DNA from: Halorubrum salsamenti
Lineage (GTDB): Archaea; Halobacteriota; Halobacteria; Halobacteriales; Haloferacaceae
DNA: 64,000 nucleotides
Reading direction: 5' to 3'
Assembly (NCBI RefSeq): GCF_007671685.1
Contig: NZ_VCNL01000002.1
Location: 744,001-808,000 of the forward strand
Part shown: one piece after another, positions 1-8,403 of the stretch
Layout: each line of letters starts with the position of its first letter
Numbering within the stretch: the first letter of the stretch is position 1
Translations under genes and position numbers: made by a program
Notes under the pieces: generated by a model
What the model was told of the DNA's origin: nothing
Seen by the model: the letters and a program-made list of their open reading frames with translations, nothing else
Database searches by the model: none

Positions 1-43
1 CAGGCGAGGTAAAGCTTTGCCGGAGCCCATCTGGAGTGGTATC

Positions 44-916
44 TCATTGCCCTTCAGGCGGTGATACGGTCAGTACGGGGACGTTCGCGACGCGGACGAT
101 TTTCTCGGTGACGCTTCCGAGGAAGTACCGTTCCAGGCCGGTTCGGCCCTGCGTCCCCATCACGATACAGTCGACATCACGTTCTTCCGCGTAGTCCAAG
201 ATGGCTCGGGCAGGTGTTCCACTCAGAACCGATGCCTCCACGGACCGCAGATCCGCGTCTTCGGCTCGATCGATGACGTCATCGACGGCCCGTTGGCCCG
301 CCTCCTCTAACGCGGTTAGCACCTCAGTACTACCAAAGTTTCCCGAAAGGGGGGTGAGATCGACGGCGTGGACGACATGCATCGCTGCACCGGTCGCCTC
401 CGCGAACGTTATCCCGTGATCCGCGGCAACGTTCGCCGGGTCGCTCCCGTCCGTCGGCACGAGGACCGTCTCGAAGTCGGGGTCGAGCGGGACGTCCTCG
501 TGGACAGTGAGGACCGGTACCGGCGAGGTGCGGAGCGTCCGCTCGGTTACGCTACCGAGGACGAGGCGGTTCAACCCCGTTCGCCCGTGCGTCCCCATCA
601 CGATGAGATCGACGTCGTGGTCTCTCGCGTAGTCGATGATCGTCTGGTGGACCGGGTCAGCGGTTTCTATGACCTGAGTCGCCGTTGAAACTCCGACGTC
701 CGCCGCCCGATCCCTGAGCGTCGCTAGCGTCTTCTCCCGACGGTGGGTAATTTCCTCGGCAACCTCTGATTCGACGTCGGTCGGGGACTCATTGAGTTCG
801 ACGACGTTAATCGCGTGGAGCGAGGCGTCGAAGCGTTGTGCAAGGCCGAGCGCTGTTTCAGCTGCTGTTCCCGCAGCGGCGCTCCCGTCTGTCGGAACCA
901 GGATCTTGTCGTACAT
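44..916 (-). CDS. Two-domain universal stress protein (UspA family)
   Basis: Cytoplasmic universal stress protein made of two fused Usp domains, about residues 1-143 and 144-290. Each half opens with a nucleotide-binding strand and loop (KILVPTDGSAA, TVLVPTDGSDPA) and closes with the ATP-binding G-x2-G-x9-GS signature (GTHGRTGLNRLVLGS, GTQGRTGLERYFLGS), so both sites look intact. Family role: ATP-binding stress proteins of poorly defined biochemical function. The ATG at 916 is preferred over a TTG at 946 because a TATA box at 939-948 is centred 27 nt upstream of it. A second Usp gene and a Usp remnant lie immediately upstream on the same strand. Confidence 0.93.
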   Translation of the reverse strand: MYDKILVPTDGSAAAGTAAETALGLAQRFDASLHAINVVELNESPTDVESEVAEEITHRREKTLATLRDRAADVGVSTATQVIETADPVHQTIIDYARDHDVDLIVMGTHGRTGLNRLVLGSVTERTLRTSPVPVLTVHEDVPLDPDFETVLVPTDGSDPANVAADHGITFAEATGAAMHVVHAVDLTPLSGNFGSTEVLTALEEAGQRAVDDVIDRAEDADLRSVEASVLSGTPARAILDYAEERDVDCIVMGTQGRTGLERYFLGSVTEKIVRVANVPVLTVSPPEGQ

Positions 917-938
917 GCTTCTCTCTTTGAGTTGAGAC

Positions 939-948
939 GTTATCAAGG
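939..948 (-). promoter_or_regulatory. TATA box of the two-domain Usp gene
   Basis: On the minus strand the box reads ccttgataac and is centred 27 nt before the ATG at 916, the spacing of a leaderless haloarchaeal promoter. Confidence 0.45.
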
Positions 949-967
949 TAGACCACCGTCTTCACCG

Positions 968-1052
968 GCTCGCGTTCTTCCCGTACTCCCAAGACCGGCA
1001 TCGGCGCACGTCGAACGACCTCTCGACCGTAGTTCCGATACCGCGTGTCGCG
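968..1052 (-). pseudogene. Remnant of a UspA C-terminus
   Basis: A short minus-strand stretch translates to a segment containing YGREVVRRAPMPVLGVREE. This resembles the last helix and strand of a Usp domain (compare EKIVRVANVPVLTVSP in the neighbouring gene). No start, no PTDGS-type loop and no G-x2-G motif can be found in frame, and the reading frame runs on into the next gene without a sensible end. It is best read as the tail of a third, decayed Usp gene between two intact ones. The resemblance is short, so chance is possible. Confidence 0.4.
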
Positions 1053-1113
1053 TCGCGCCAAACGGGCGGACCAACTCGACACGTTGGCTCGCCTGCCTCG
1101 CCTCCGCGAGGGA

Positions 1114-1542
1114 TCAGCGAACTAACACCACGGGCACCGACGCGCGTTTCGAGACCGTCTCGGCCACGTTCCCGACGAGAAATTGACGCGTCGCGCGGCT
1201 CCAATCCGCGCCGTGAGCACCGAGCACAACCGTGTCGTAGTTCTCAGCGCGATCGATGATATTCCGGGCGGGGTGACCGATGTCTACGATCGTGTCGATC
1301 TCCCGGTCACGCTCGGTCGCTATCTCGCGGGCACGTTCGAAGACAGGTTCGGCACGTTCGGCGGCGGCCTCCTCGATATCGTCCGCGAGGGCGAGCGCCG
1401 CCGCTTCTCCCATCATCGGCGATGGAACGCCGACAACGTGTAACACGGAAACGTCGGCGCCCGGAAAATTGTCGAATGCGTATTCGAGCGCCTGCCCGGC
1501 GTGCTCGGAGTCGTCCATCGGAACGAGAATTCTCGAGGCCAT
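1114..1542 (-). CDS. Single-domain universal stress protein
   Basis: Usp-family protein of 142 residues, the usual length for one domain. It begins with SRILVPMDDSEHAGQ and ends with ETVSKRASVPVVLVR. The ATP-binding loop is weaker than in its neighbour (GAHGADWSRATRQFLVGN, with GN in place of GS), so nucleotide binding is less certain. The ATG at 1542 is chosen over a GTG at 1566: a TATA box at 1564-1573 is centred 26 nt upstream of the ATG, and the longer form adds non-family residues. The gene has its own promoter rather than being in an operon with the downstream Usp gene. Confidence 0.9.
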   Translation of the reverse strand: MASRILVPMDDSEHAGQALEYAFDNFPGADVSVLHVVGVPSPMMGEAAALALADDIEEAAAERAEPVFERAREIATERDREIDTIVDIGHPARNIIDRAENYDTVVLGAHGADWSRATRQFLVGNVAETVSKRASVPVVLVR

Positions 1543-1563
1543 ATCCCAAAGGGATCGTCCACC

Positions 1564-1573
1564 CACCTAAGTC
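1564..1573 (-). promoter_or_regulatory. TATA box of the single-domain Usp gene
   Basis: Minus-strand gacttaggtg is centred 26 nt upstream of the ATG at 1542. It overlaps the alternative GTG start and so argues against it. Confidence 0.45.
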
Positions 1574-1789
1574 TCTTCCTCAGACAACGCCCGGCTGATC
1601 CGCCTCCGTGGTCCGTCGTTCTGGCTGGACGGCGCGGTTGGTCCGTATACGAACGAGATCCTCCGCACAATCCTCTCTCCGACGGCAACGAAACGAGCGA
1701 CAGGGGGCCGCCGCGGCGCCGAAAAGGGGGGATACTTAGCGCGGGCGGACGACCGTACCCGTGGTCAGCGGTGATCGATCCTTCCGGAG

Positions 1790-1797
1790 CTTTTAAC
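1790..1797 (+). promoter_or_regulatory. TATA box of tfe
   Basis: The box cttttaac is centred 29 nt upstream of the tfe ATG. Nothing else recognisable lies in the 280 bp between the divergent Usp gene and tfe. Confidence 0.55.
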
Positions 1798-1822
1798 CCG
1801 GTTCCTCCACCAGATCCACGTA

Positions 1823-2347
1823 ATGGCTTTTGAGGATCTACTGAACGACCCCGTCATCCAGAAGTACCTCCACGAGCTGGTGGGGCCGACGGGGATGCCG
1901 GTCGCGGCCGCGCCGCCCGACGGCGAGGTCACCGACGAGGAGCTTGCGGAGGAGCTCGGACTGGAGCTCAACGACGTCCGACGCGCGCTGTTCATCCTGT
2001 ACGAGAACGACCTCGCCACCTACCGACGGGTGCGCGACGAGGACTCTGGATGGCTCACGTACCTCTGGACGTTCCACTACGACAACATCCCGGAGAACCT
2101 CGAGGAGGAGATGTACCGCCTGCTCGACGCCTTAGAGGACCGCGAGGAGTACGAGCGCACCCACGAGTTCTACCTCTGTGAGGTGTGTTCGATCCGCTTC
2201 GAGTTCGGCGAGTCGATGGACTTCGGCTTCGAGTGCCCGGAGTGCGGCTCCCCGCTGGAGTCGATGGACAACGACCGGCTCCGCGAGGCGATGGGGCAGC
2301 GCGTCGAGGAGCTCCGTGACGAGCTCAACGCGGATGTGACGGGCTGA
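1823..2347 (+). CDS. tfe: Transcription initiation factor TFE (alpha subunit)
   Basis: Archaeal homologue of the TFIIE alpha subunit, which helps RNA polymerase open promoter DNA together with TBP and TFB. The 174 residues hold an N-terminal winged helix (about 5-95, with EELAEELGLELNDVRRALF) and a C-terminal zinc ribbon with two cysteine pairs (CEVC, CPEC) around residues 115-145, followed by an acidic tail. Length and order match the family. Its stop codon overlaps the ATG of the next gene by one base (TGATG), so the DUF2110 gene is probably translated from the same transcript. A TATA box at 1790-1797 serves the operon. Confidence 0.95.
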   Translation: MAFEDLLNDPVIQKYLHELVGPTGMPVAAAPPDGEVTDEELAEELGLELNDVRRALFILYENDLATYRRVRDEDSGWLTYLWTFHYDNIPENLEEEMYRLLDALEDREEYERTHEFYLCEVCSIRFEFGESMDFGFECPECGSPLESMDNDRLREAMGQRVEELRDELNADVTG

Positions 2348-3042
2348 TGGTCGTCCTCGCAACCAAGTGCTACGTCGAGGGCGACGCCCGCGACCGCGCG
2401 CTCGACGGGATGAACTCGCTCGTCGCCAACGACGTCGGCGAGCTCGACGTCGACTGGCACGTCGGCGTCCGCGACGACGACTTCGTGCAGGTCGACGTGA
2501 GCGGCGAGGACGCCGAGGTCGCCCGCAACGTCCTCGCGGAGACGTGGGGCGAGATCGTCGCCCACGACGAGGGACTGGCGGCCGGCGAGGAGTACGTCGG
2601 CACCCTCGAGTCGTGGGACGACGACGGCTTCGTCCTCGACGCCGGCGTCGACGTGCGGATCCCCGCTGACGAGATCGGTCTCGGCAGGGGTTCGCCCGAG
2701 CAGGTCGTCGAGCGGTTCGGGCTGGTTCAGCACCTCTCCGTCCGGTTCGTCTACGGCGGCGACGTCGGCGACCCCGACGCGGAGCCGAGCCGGCTGGCGG
2801 ACGCGGAGCGCGACCGCCTCTACGACTGGCAGCGCGGTGACGGCCGCCTCAACGTCAACTCGGCGACACGGGGCGAGGTCCGGGCGACCGTGAACCGCGC
2901 GGGCCACGCGCAGGACATCGTCACCGTCGAGCGGCTGGGGCTCTTGGAACAGAGCGTCGTCTGTACCGAGGACACCGACCCGCCGGGGCTGTTGGCCGCG
3001 ATCGGCTCGTACCTCCCGGCGGAGATGCGCTGCGTCGTCTGA
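2347..3042 (+). CDS. DUF2110 family protein
   Basis: Conserved archaeal protein of 231 residues and unknown function, recognised as DUF2110 from its overall sequence (MVVLATKCYVEGDARDRA at the N-terminus). It has no signal peptide or membrane segment and is therefore probably cytoplasmic. A central part (about residues 80-150) could fold like a small RNA-binding beta-barrel, but this is a guess. It starts inside the tfe stop codon and is followed after 3 bp by a lipoprotein gene, so the three form an operon. Coupling to tfe suggests a role near transcription or RNA, which is inference only. Confidence 0.85.
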   Translation: MVVLATKCYVEGDARDRALDGMNSLVANDVGELDVDWHVGVRDDDFVQVDVSGEDAEVARNVLAETWGEIVAHDEGLAAGEEYVGTLESWDDDGFVLDAGVDVRIPADEIGLGRGSPEQVVERFGLVQHLSVRFVYGGDVGDPDAEPSRLADAERDRLYDWQRGDGRLNVNSATRGEVRATVNRAGHAQDIVTVERLGLLEQSVVCTEDTDPPGLLAAIGSYLPAEMRCVV

Positions 3043-3045
3043 CCT

Positions 3046-3813
3046 GTGAACCGACGCTTCGCCCTCGCGGTCGCGGTCGTCGCGGTGCTCGCCGTCAGCG
3101 CCGGCTGTCTCACCTACGTCAACGACGGCGGCGAGGTCGCGAACGAGACGCTCGACGCCGAGCCGCCCCACGCGTACGACTTCGCGACCGACCGCGACGC
3201 GACGATCAACCTATCGACCGGGACGCAGTACACCGCCGTGTACAACGTCTCCGGCGTCGACGAGGTACGGTTCTATCGACAGACCCCGTACACGGGCGAT
3301 CAGCCCTTCGAGTTCGAGGCGTTCCGGTACCAGTTCCCCGACGGCGAGGTCGTCAACGGGAGCGAGTTCCGCGCCCGCGGCGGCGAGATCGAGCGCACCC
3401 CCGACGAGACGTGGGTCCGGTTCGGCGACGAGATGGAGGGCGGACGGATGGCCATCTCGGCGTCCGGGTCGCCCCGCCGGTTCACCACGCTCACCTACGT
3501 CGAGGGGTCGTACGCGGTGACGCTCCCGCCCGGGTTCAGCACCGACGTGCCCATCGTCGGACACGTATCGCCGCGCGGTTACGAGATCGAGACGGTCGAC
3601 GGCCGCGACCGGATCACGTGGGATTCCGTCACCAGCGGGTCGGTCGTGGTCCAATCGTATCGCGAGACGGACCTACTCGTCTTCGGGGTGATCCTCGTGA
3701 TCGCCGCGATCGCCGCCGTCATCGGGACGGCCTACTTCCGTCGTCAGCTGGAGGAGCTCCGCGAGCGACGCCGGCAGATGGGGCTCGGCGTGTACGAGGA
3801 CGACGAGGAGTAA
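3046..3813 (+). CDS. Membrane-anchored lipoprotein, DUF5803-like
   Basis: Haloarchaeal protein of 255 residues with a lipobox near the N-terminus (AVSAGC, the Cys at about residue 21), so it is probably lipid-anchored outside the cell. A second hydrophobic segment near residues 209-230 (VFGVILVIAAIAAVIGTA) is followed by a basic stretch (RRQLEELRERRRQ), indicating a C-terminal transmembrane helix with a cytoplasmic tail. The extracellular part between them looks beta-rich. It starts with GTG, 3 bp after the DUF2110 stop, and is the third gene of the tfe operon. The assignment to DUF5803 is from memory of the family; function is unknown. Confidence 0.75.
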   Translation: MNRRFALAVAVVAVLAVSAGCLTYVNDGGEVANETLDAEPPHAYDFATDRDATINLSTGTQYTAVYNVSGVDEVRFYRQTPYTGDQPFEFEAFRYQFPDGEVVNGSEFRARGGEIERTPDETWVRFGDEMEGGRMAISASGSPRRFTTLTYVEGSYAVTLPPGFSTDVPIVGHVSPRGYEIETVDGRDRITWDSVTSGSVVVQSYRETDLLVFGVILVIAAIAAVIGTAYFRRQLEELRERRRQMGLGVYEDDEE

Positions 3814-3850
3814 CGGTGACTCCCGTCGGGAGTCGCCTCCGGGACTGGAG

Positions 3851-3860
3851 CCCTTTTTCA
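3851..3860 (+). promoter_or_regulatory. TATA box of the cinA-domain gene
   Basis: The box ccctttttca is centred 27 nt upstream of the ATG at 3883. Confidence 0.45.
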
Positions 3861-3882
3861 GTGCGCGACGCCTTGTGTGTGT

Positions 3883-4578
3883 ATGGACGTCGCAATCGTC
3901 ACCGTCGGGGACGAGCTCCTCGTCGGTGACACCGAGAACACGAACGCGACGTGGCTCTGCGGCCGGCTCTCCGACCGCGGCGTGACGGTCCGGCGCGTGA
4001 CGGTCGTCCCGGACGAGGTCGCCGAGATCGCGCGCGTCGTCAACGAGTACCACGCCGAGTACGACGCCGTGATCGTCACCGGCGGGCTCGGACCGACGCA
4101 CGACGACGTGACGATGGAGGCGGTCGCGGCCGCGTTCGGACGCGACCTCGCCGTCAACGACGAGGCCGCGGCGTGGCTCGCGGAGCGGGGCTACAGCGCG
4201 AACGATCTGGCCGCCGAGACGACTCACCTCCCGGTCGGCTGCCGGCCGCTCCCCAACGAGGAGGGGGTCGCGCCCGGCGCCGTCGTCGAGTCGTCGTACG
4301 TCCTGCCGGGCGTCCCGGCGGAGATGGAGGCGATGTTCGAGTCGGTCGTCGAGGAGTTCGAGGGGACCCCGACTCACACCGTCGTCGTCGACGTCGACGA
4401 GCCGGAAAGCGAGCTGCTGGAGCGGTTCACGGAGCTACGGGAGGCGTTCGACGTGACCGTCGGGTCGTATCCCGGCGAGAGCGTGCGGGTGAAGATCACG
4501 GCGGCGACGGCCGACGAGGCGGAACGCGCCGCCGAGTGGGTGCGGGAGCGGTCGGAGCTGGTCGATTCGGAGGCCTAG
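3883..4578 (+). CDS. CinA N-terminal (MoaB-like, COG1058) domain protein
   Basis: Protein of 231 residues with the MoaB/molybdopterin-binding fold of competence/damage-inducible protein A. Characteristic features are the N-terminal TVGDELLVGDTENTNA and the loop VTGGLGPTHDDVTMEA (about residues 65-80). In bacteria this domain has been linked to ADP-ribose or NMN metabolism as half of a two-domain CinA. Here it stands alone, and the amidohydrolase half is a separate gene at 42804-43367. The ATG at 3883 is used because a TATA box lies 27 nt upstream and the domain begins MDVAIVTVGDE. Confidence 0.88.
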   Translation: MDVAIVTVGDELLVGDTENTNATWLCGRLSDRGVTVRRVTVVPDEVAEIARVVNEYHAEYDAVIVTGGLGPTHDDVTMEAVAAAFGRDLAVNDEAAAWLAERGYSANDLAAETTHLPVGCRPLPNEEGVAPGAVVESSYVLPGVPAEMEAMFESVVEEFEGTPTHTVVVDVDEPESELLERFTELREAFDVTVGSYPGESVRVKITAATADEAERAAEWVRERSELVDSEA

Positions 4579-4600
4579 CGGCTGACCCGGAGACCCGGGC

Positions 4601-4714
4601 CTAGCGGTACAGGTACGCGAGCCACACTGCGGTGATCACGAGACTTGCGACGAGCACGGCGGTCGCGGTCGCGTCGATCGGAAGCGGCTCGACCGGGGCG
4701 GCTTCGAGGATCAT
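4601..4714 (-). CDS. 37-residue single-span membrane microprotein
   Basis: A short minus-strand gene running from an ATG at 4714 to a TAG at 4601-4603. The protein begins [14 protein letters not shown] and continues as one hydrophobic helix (about residues 15-34, [18 protein letters not shown]) ending in LYR, so it is a predicted one-pass membrane protein. Support for it being real: a TATA box (aatacttaag on the minus strand, 4739-4748) is centred 29 nt upstream of the ATG, exactly as for its larger neighbours, and the reading frame fills the gap between two convergently or divergently placed genes. No family is recognised. Function unknown. Confidence 0.6.
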   Translation of the reverse strand: MILEAAPVEPLPIDATATAVLVASLVITAVWLAYLYR

Positions 4715-4738
4715 GGTTCGCGCTTGTTCTGGGGGCGT

Positions 4739-4748
4739 CTTAAGTATT
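4739..4748 (-). promoter_or_regulatory. TATA box of the membrane microprotein
   Basis: Minus-strand aatacttaag is centred 29 nt before the ATG at 4714. No other minus-strand gene could use it. Confidence 0.5.
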
Positions 4749-4774
4749 GATCTTCCCGCGGCGAGACGGCCCCC

Positions 4775-4782
4775 CTTAAGGG
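4775..4782 (+). promoter_or_regulatory. TATA box of the ATP-NAD kinase-like gene
   Basis: The box ccttaagg is centred 26 nt upstream of the ATG at 4804. Together with the box at 4739-4748 it forms a compact divergent promoter. Confidence 0.5.
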
Positions 4783-4803
4783 CTCGCCGCCGAAGGACCG
4801 GAC

Positions 4804-5904
4804 ATGCACGTCGGATTCGCGGTGAACCCGGTCGCCGGGATGGGCGGTCGCGTCGGGCTCAAAGGCACCGACGGGAAGGTGGCGGAGGCGGTCGCGCGCG
4901 GCGCGGAGCCCCGAGCGCCGGACCGCGCGCGGCGGGCGCTGGAGCGACTCGCCGCGATCGCGCCAGAGACGCGCGTCTCGACCGCCGCCGACCCCATGGG
5001 CGAGCGGCTGGTCCGCGACGCCGGCTTCGATCCGGGCCGCGTGGTCGACCCGTTCGACGGCGCGGCGCCCGACCCCACGGCGACGACGGCCGAGCACACC
5101 GCGCGCGTCGTCGAGGCGTTCGTCGGCGGCGACGACCCGGTGGATCTCGTCCTGTTCGTCGGCGGCGACGGAACGGCGACGGACGTGGCGACGACTTTGG
5201 AGGAGACCGGGACCGAGACCCCGATGCTCGGCGTCCCGGCCGGCGTGAAGGTGTACTCGTCCGTGTTCGCCGTCTCGCCCGAGGACGCCGCGGAGGTCGC
5301 GGCCGCCTTCTCCCGCACCGAGCGCCGCGAGGTGATGGACATCGACGAGGACGCCTACCGCGAGGGGGAGGTCCACCCGGAGCTTCGCGCGATCGCGCGC
5401 GTCCCGGTCGCCGACGACCTCCAGTCGTCGAAACAGACCGCGAGCGGGACCGTCGAGTCGCTGGCGGAGGGGGTCGCAGACGACATCCGCGAGCGCGAGG
5501 GGGAAGGGGTCACCTTCGTGCTCGGCCCGGGGTCGACGGTCGGCGCGATCAAGGAGGAACTCGGGTTCGAGCCGTCGCCGATCGGGGTCGACGTGTGGCG
5601 CGACGGCGAGGTGGTGCTCCGGGACGGGGCCGAGCGGGAGATCCTCGACGCGCTCGGCGAGGAGAACGTGATCGTCGTCTCGCCGATCGGCGGACAGGGG
5701 TTCGTCTTCGGCCGGGGGAACCCGCAGCTGTCGCCGGCGGTGATCCGGCGCTGCGACCTGCGGATCGTCGCCTCGCGGACGAAGCTCGACGACGTGCGGG
5801 CGCTCCGGGTCGACACCGACGACCCCGACCTCGACGCGGAGCTCGCCGGGTGGGTACGCGTCCGGGTCGGCAAGTTCGAGACGCGGATGATGAAGATCGC
5901 CTGA
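4804..5904 (+). CDS. ATP-NAD kinase family protein
   Basis: A 366-residue member of the ATP-NAD/AcoX kinase superfamily. The nucleotide-binding motif GGDGTATD lies at about residues 120-127, and a glycine-rich N-terminus ([19 protein letters not shown]) matches the substrate loop of this branch. Further family-like blocks are [13 protein letters not shown] (about 242-254) and [13 protein letters not shown] (about 296-308). It is longer than classical NadK (about 290 residues) and probably represents the COG3199 type, whose substrate is less well defined; NAD phosphorylation is plausible but not certain. It has its own leaderless-type promoter and ends 210 bp before cdc48. Confidence 0.85.
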   Translation: MHVGFAVNPVAGMGGRVGLKGTDGKVAEAVARGAEPRAPDRARRALERLAAIAPETRVSTAADPMGERLVRDAGFDPGRVVDPFDGAAPDPTATTAEHTARVVEAFVGGDDPVDLVLFVGGDGTATDVATTLEETGTETPMLGVPAGVKVYSSVFAVSPEDAAEVAAAFSRTERREVMDIDEDAYREGEVHPELRAIARVPVADDLQSSKQTASGTVESLAEGVADDIREREGEGVTFVLGPGSTVGAIKEELGFEPSPIGVDVWRDGEVVLRDGAEREILDALGEENVIVVSPIGGQGFVFGRGNPQLSPAVIRRCDLRIVASRTKLDDVRALRVDTDDPDLDAELAGWVRVRVGKFETRMMKIA

Positions 5905-5968
5905 GGGCCGGAAGAGCGACGAGTGGGACGCTCCGCGGAGACGGCGAAAACCCACCCATGCGACGGCG

Positions 5969-5977
5969 TTTTAAATA
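5969..5977 (+). promoter_or_regulatory. TATA box upstream of cdc48 and its leader ORF
   Basis: The box ttttaaata is the strongest TATA match in the 210 bp before cdc48. Its expected transcription start (about 26 nt downstream, near 5999) falls on the ATG at 5998 of a 39-codon leader ORF. A weaker box, ggcttattc at 6065-6073, could start a shorter transcript nearer cdc48. Confidence 0.5.
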
Positions 5978-5997
5978 CGGGTGCCGTATCGTGCTAT

Positions 5998-6117
5998 ATG
6001 ATGACACAGATCGCCGCACCTCCCGAATCGCACGGGGGAACCGGCGGCGCCGACAGGGGCAACAGGCTTATTCCCGAACCGGGTGCAGTTACGGACAACC
6101 CCCGCGAGGAACCATGA
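5998..6117 (+). CDS. Possible 39-residue leader peptide overlapping the cdc48 start
   Basis: An ORF begins with a double ATG ([14 protein letters not shown]) at the predicted transcription start and ends in PREEP with a TGA that overlaps the cdc48 ATG (ATGA). The layout suggests a leaderless upstream peptide coupled to cdc48 translation. The peptide is low in complexity, rich in Gly, Pro and acidic residues, and matches nothing recognised, so it could also be an accidental open frame. Confidence 0.35.
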   Translation: MMTQIAAPPESHGGTGGADRGNRLIPEPGAVTDNPREEP

Positions 6118-8336
6118 ACGAAGTCCAACTCGAAGTGGCGAAGGCGTACCCGAACGACTCGGGGCGCGGCATCGCCCGACTCGACCCCGACACGCTGTTG
6201 CACCTCAAGCTCTCGCCCGGCGACATCATCGAGATCGAGGGCGCGGAGACCACCGCCGCGAAGGTCTGGCGCGCCGACCGCCAGGACTGGAACACCGACA
6301 CGGTCCGCGTCGACGGCTTCACCCGCCAGAACGCCGACGTGGGTATCGGCGAGCGCGTGACGATCCGGAAGGCGGAGGCCGAGAAGGCCGACAAGCTCGT
6401 CTTGGCCCCGCCGGAGGAGGCGTCGGTCCAGTTCGGCTCCGACGCCGCCGGCATGGTGAAACGTCAGATCCTCAAGCGGCCGGTCGTCGAGCGCGACATC
6501 GTCCCCGTGATGTCGTCGACGAACCACCCGTTCATGCGGTCGCCCGGGCAGGCGATCCCGCTGATCGCGGTGGAGACCGAGCCCGACGGCGTCTGTCTGA
6601 TCACCGAAGACACGGAGGTCGAACTGCGCGAAGAGCCGATCTCCGGCTTCGAGAAGACTGGCGGCGGGATCACCTACGAGGACATCGGCGGGCTCCAGTC
6701 GGAGATCCAGCGCGTCCGCGAGATGGTCGAGCTGCCGATGAAACACCCGCAGATCTTCTCGAAGCTCGGGATCGAGCCGCCGCAGGGCGTCCTCCTGCAC
6801 GGCCCGCCGGGCACGGGGAAGACCCTGCTCGCGAAGGCCGTCGCCAACGAGACCTCGGCGTCGTTCTTCTCGATCGCCGGCCCGGAGATCATCTCGAAGT
6901 ACTACGGCGAGTCCGAACAGCAGCTCCGGGAGATATTCGAGGACGCGAAAGAGGAGAGCCCGAGCATCATCTTCATCGACGAGCTCGACTCGATCGCGCC
7001 GAAACGCGAGGACGTGACCGGCGAGGTCGAGCGCCGCGTCGTCGCCCAGCTGTTGACGATGATGGACGGGCTCGAAACGCGCGGGCAGGTGGTCGTCATC
7101 GGGGCGACCAACCGCGTCGACAGCGTGGACCCCGCGCTCCGCCGCCCCGGGCGCTTCGACCGCGAGATCGAGATCGGCGTCCCCGACGAGGTGGGCCGCA
7201 AGGAGATCCTCCAGATCCACACCCGCGGGATGCCGCTCTCCGACGACGTGAGCCTCGACCACCTCGCGGACGAGACCCACGGGTTCGTCGGCGCCGACAT
7301 CGAGAGCCTCACGAAGGAGGCCGCGATGAAGGCGCTCCGGCGCTACCTCCCCGAGATCGACCTCGACGACGAGGAGGTCCCGCCGAGCCTGATCGACCGG
7401 ATGATCGTCAAGCGCGACGACTTCTCCGGGGCGCTCACGGAGGTGGAGCCCTCCGCGATGCGCGAGGTGCTGGTCGAGCTCCCGAAGATCTCGTGGGACG
7501 ACGTGGGCGGGCTCTCCAGCGCCAAAGAGCAGGTCCAGGAGTCGGTGGAGTGGCCGCTCACCTCGCCCGAGAAGTTCGACCGGATGGGCGTCGACGCGCC
7601 GAAGGGCGTGCTGCTGTACGGCCCGCCCGGCACGGGGAAGACGCTGATGGCGAAGGCGGTCGCCAACGAGACGAACGCGAACTTCATCTCGGTCCGGGGG
7701 CCGCAGCTGCTCTCGAAGTGGGTCGGCGAGTCGGAGAAGGCGATCCGGCAGACGTTCCGGAAGGCTCGGCAGGTGAGCCCGACGATCATCTTCTTCGACG
7801 AGCTCGACAGCCTCGCGCCCTCGCGCGGACAGGAGATGGGGAACAACGTCTCCGAGCGGGTCGTCAACCAGCTCCTCACCGAGCTCGACGGGTTAGAGGA
7901 GATGGGCGACGTGATGGTGATCGGCGCCACCAACCGTCCCGACATGATCGACCCCGCGCTGCTTCGCTCGGGCCGGTTCGACCGGCTCGTGATGATCGGT
8001 CAGCCGGACCAGGAGGGGCGCAAGCAGATCCTCGATATTCACACGCAGGACACGCCGCTCGCGCCCGACGTGAGCCTCCGCGAGGTCGCCGAGATCACCG
8101 ACGGCTACGTCGGCTCCGACCTCGAGGGGATCGCCCGCGAGGCCGCGATCGAGGCGCTGCGCGACGACGACGACGCCGAGGAGGTCGAGATGAAGCACTT
8201 CCGGCGCGCGCTGGAGTCGGTGCGTCCCACGATCAACGACGACATCCTCGCGTACTACGAGGAAATCGAAGAGCAGTTCAAGGGCGGCAGCGGCAACGCG
8301 ATCCGCGACACCGGCGGCCGGATCGGGTTCCAATAG
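6114..8336 (+). CDS. cdc48: Cdc48/VCP family AAA+ ATPase
   Basis: Hexameric unfoldase of the Cdc48/p97/VAT family, 740 residues, which remodels proteins, partly ahead of proteasomal degradation. An N-terminal double-psi barrel and substrate domain (about residues 1-180) precede two AAA modules. D1 has [14 protein letters not shown] and [15 protein letters not shown]2 has [14 protein letters not shown] and [14 protein letters not shown]; each is followed by the sensor/arginine-finger block RRPGRFDRE or RSGRFDRL. Both ATP sites look active. The C-terminus ([17 protein letters not shown]) is glycine-rich like other haloarchaeal members. The ATG at 6114 starts the recognisable N-domain ([13 protein letters not shown]) and overlaps the stop of an upstream 39-codon ORF. 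Confidence 0.96.
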   Translation: MNEVQLEVAKAYPNDSGRGIARLDPDTLLHLKLSPGDIIEIEGAETTAAKVWRADRQDWNTDTVRVDGFTRQNADVGIGERVTIRKAEAEKADKLVLAPPEEASVQFGSDAAGMVKRQILKRPVVERDIVPVMSSTNHPFMRSPGQAIPLIAVETEPDGVCLITEDTEVELREEPISGFEKTGGGITYEDIGGLQSEIQRVREMVELPMKHPQIFSKLGIEPPQGVLLHGPPGTGKTLLAKAVANETSASFFSIAGPEIISKYYGESEQQLREIFEDAKEESPSIIFIDELDSIAPKREDVTGEVERRVVAQLLTMMDGLETRGQVVVIGATNRVDSVDPALRRPGRFDREIEIGVPDEVGRKEILQIHTRGMPLSDDVSLDHLADETHGFVGADIESLTKEAAMKALRRYLPEIDLDDEEVPPSLIDRMIVKRDDFSGALTEVEPSAMREVLVELPKISWDDVGGLSSAKEQVQESVEWPLTSPEKFDRMGVDAPKGVLLYGPPGTGKTLMAKAVANETNANFISVRGPQLLSKWVGESEKAIRQTFRKARQVSPTIIFFDELDSLAPSRGQEMGNNVSERVVNQLLTELDGLEEMGDVMVIGATNRPDMIDPALLRSGRFDRLVMIGQPDQEGRKQILDIHTQDTPLAPDVSLREVAEITDGYVGSDLEGIAREAAIEALRDDDDAEEVEMKHFRRALESVRPTINDDILAYYEEIEEQFKGGSGNAIRDTGGRIGFQ

Positions 8337-8370
8337 CGCTCTCGGCGTTCCCGCTTCCGTCCCGTTCCGC

Positions 8371-8380
8371 GCCTTTTAAC
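8371..8380 (+). promoter_or_regulatory. TATA box of the DUF5815 gene
   Basis: The box gccttttaac is centred 28 nt upstream of the ATG at 8404. Confidence 0.5.
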
Positions 8381-8403
8381 CCCGACAGCGACGAACGACG
8401 GGT

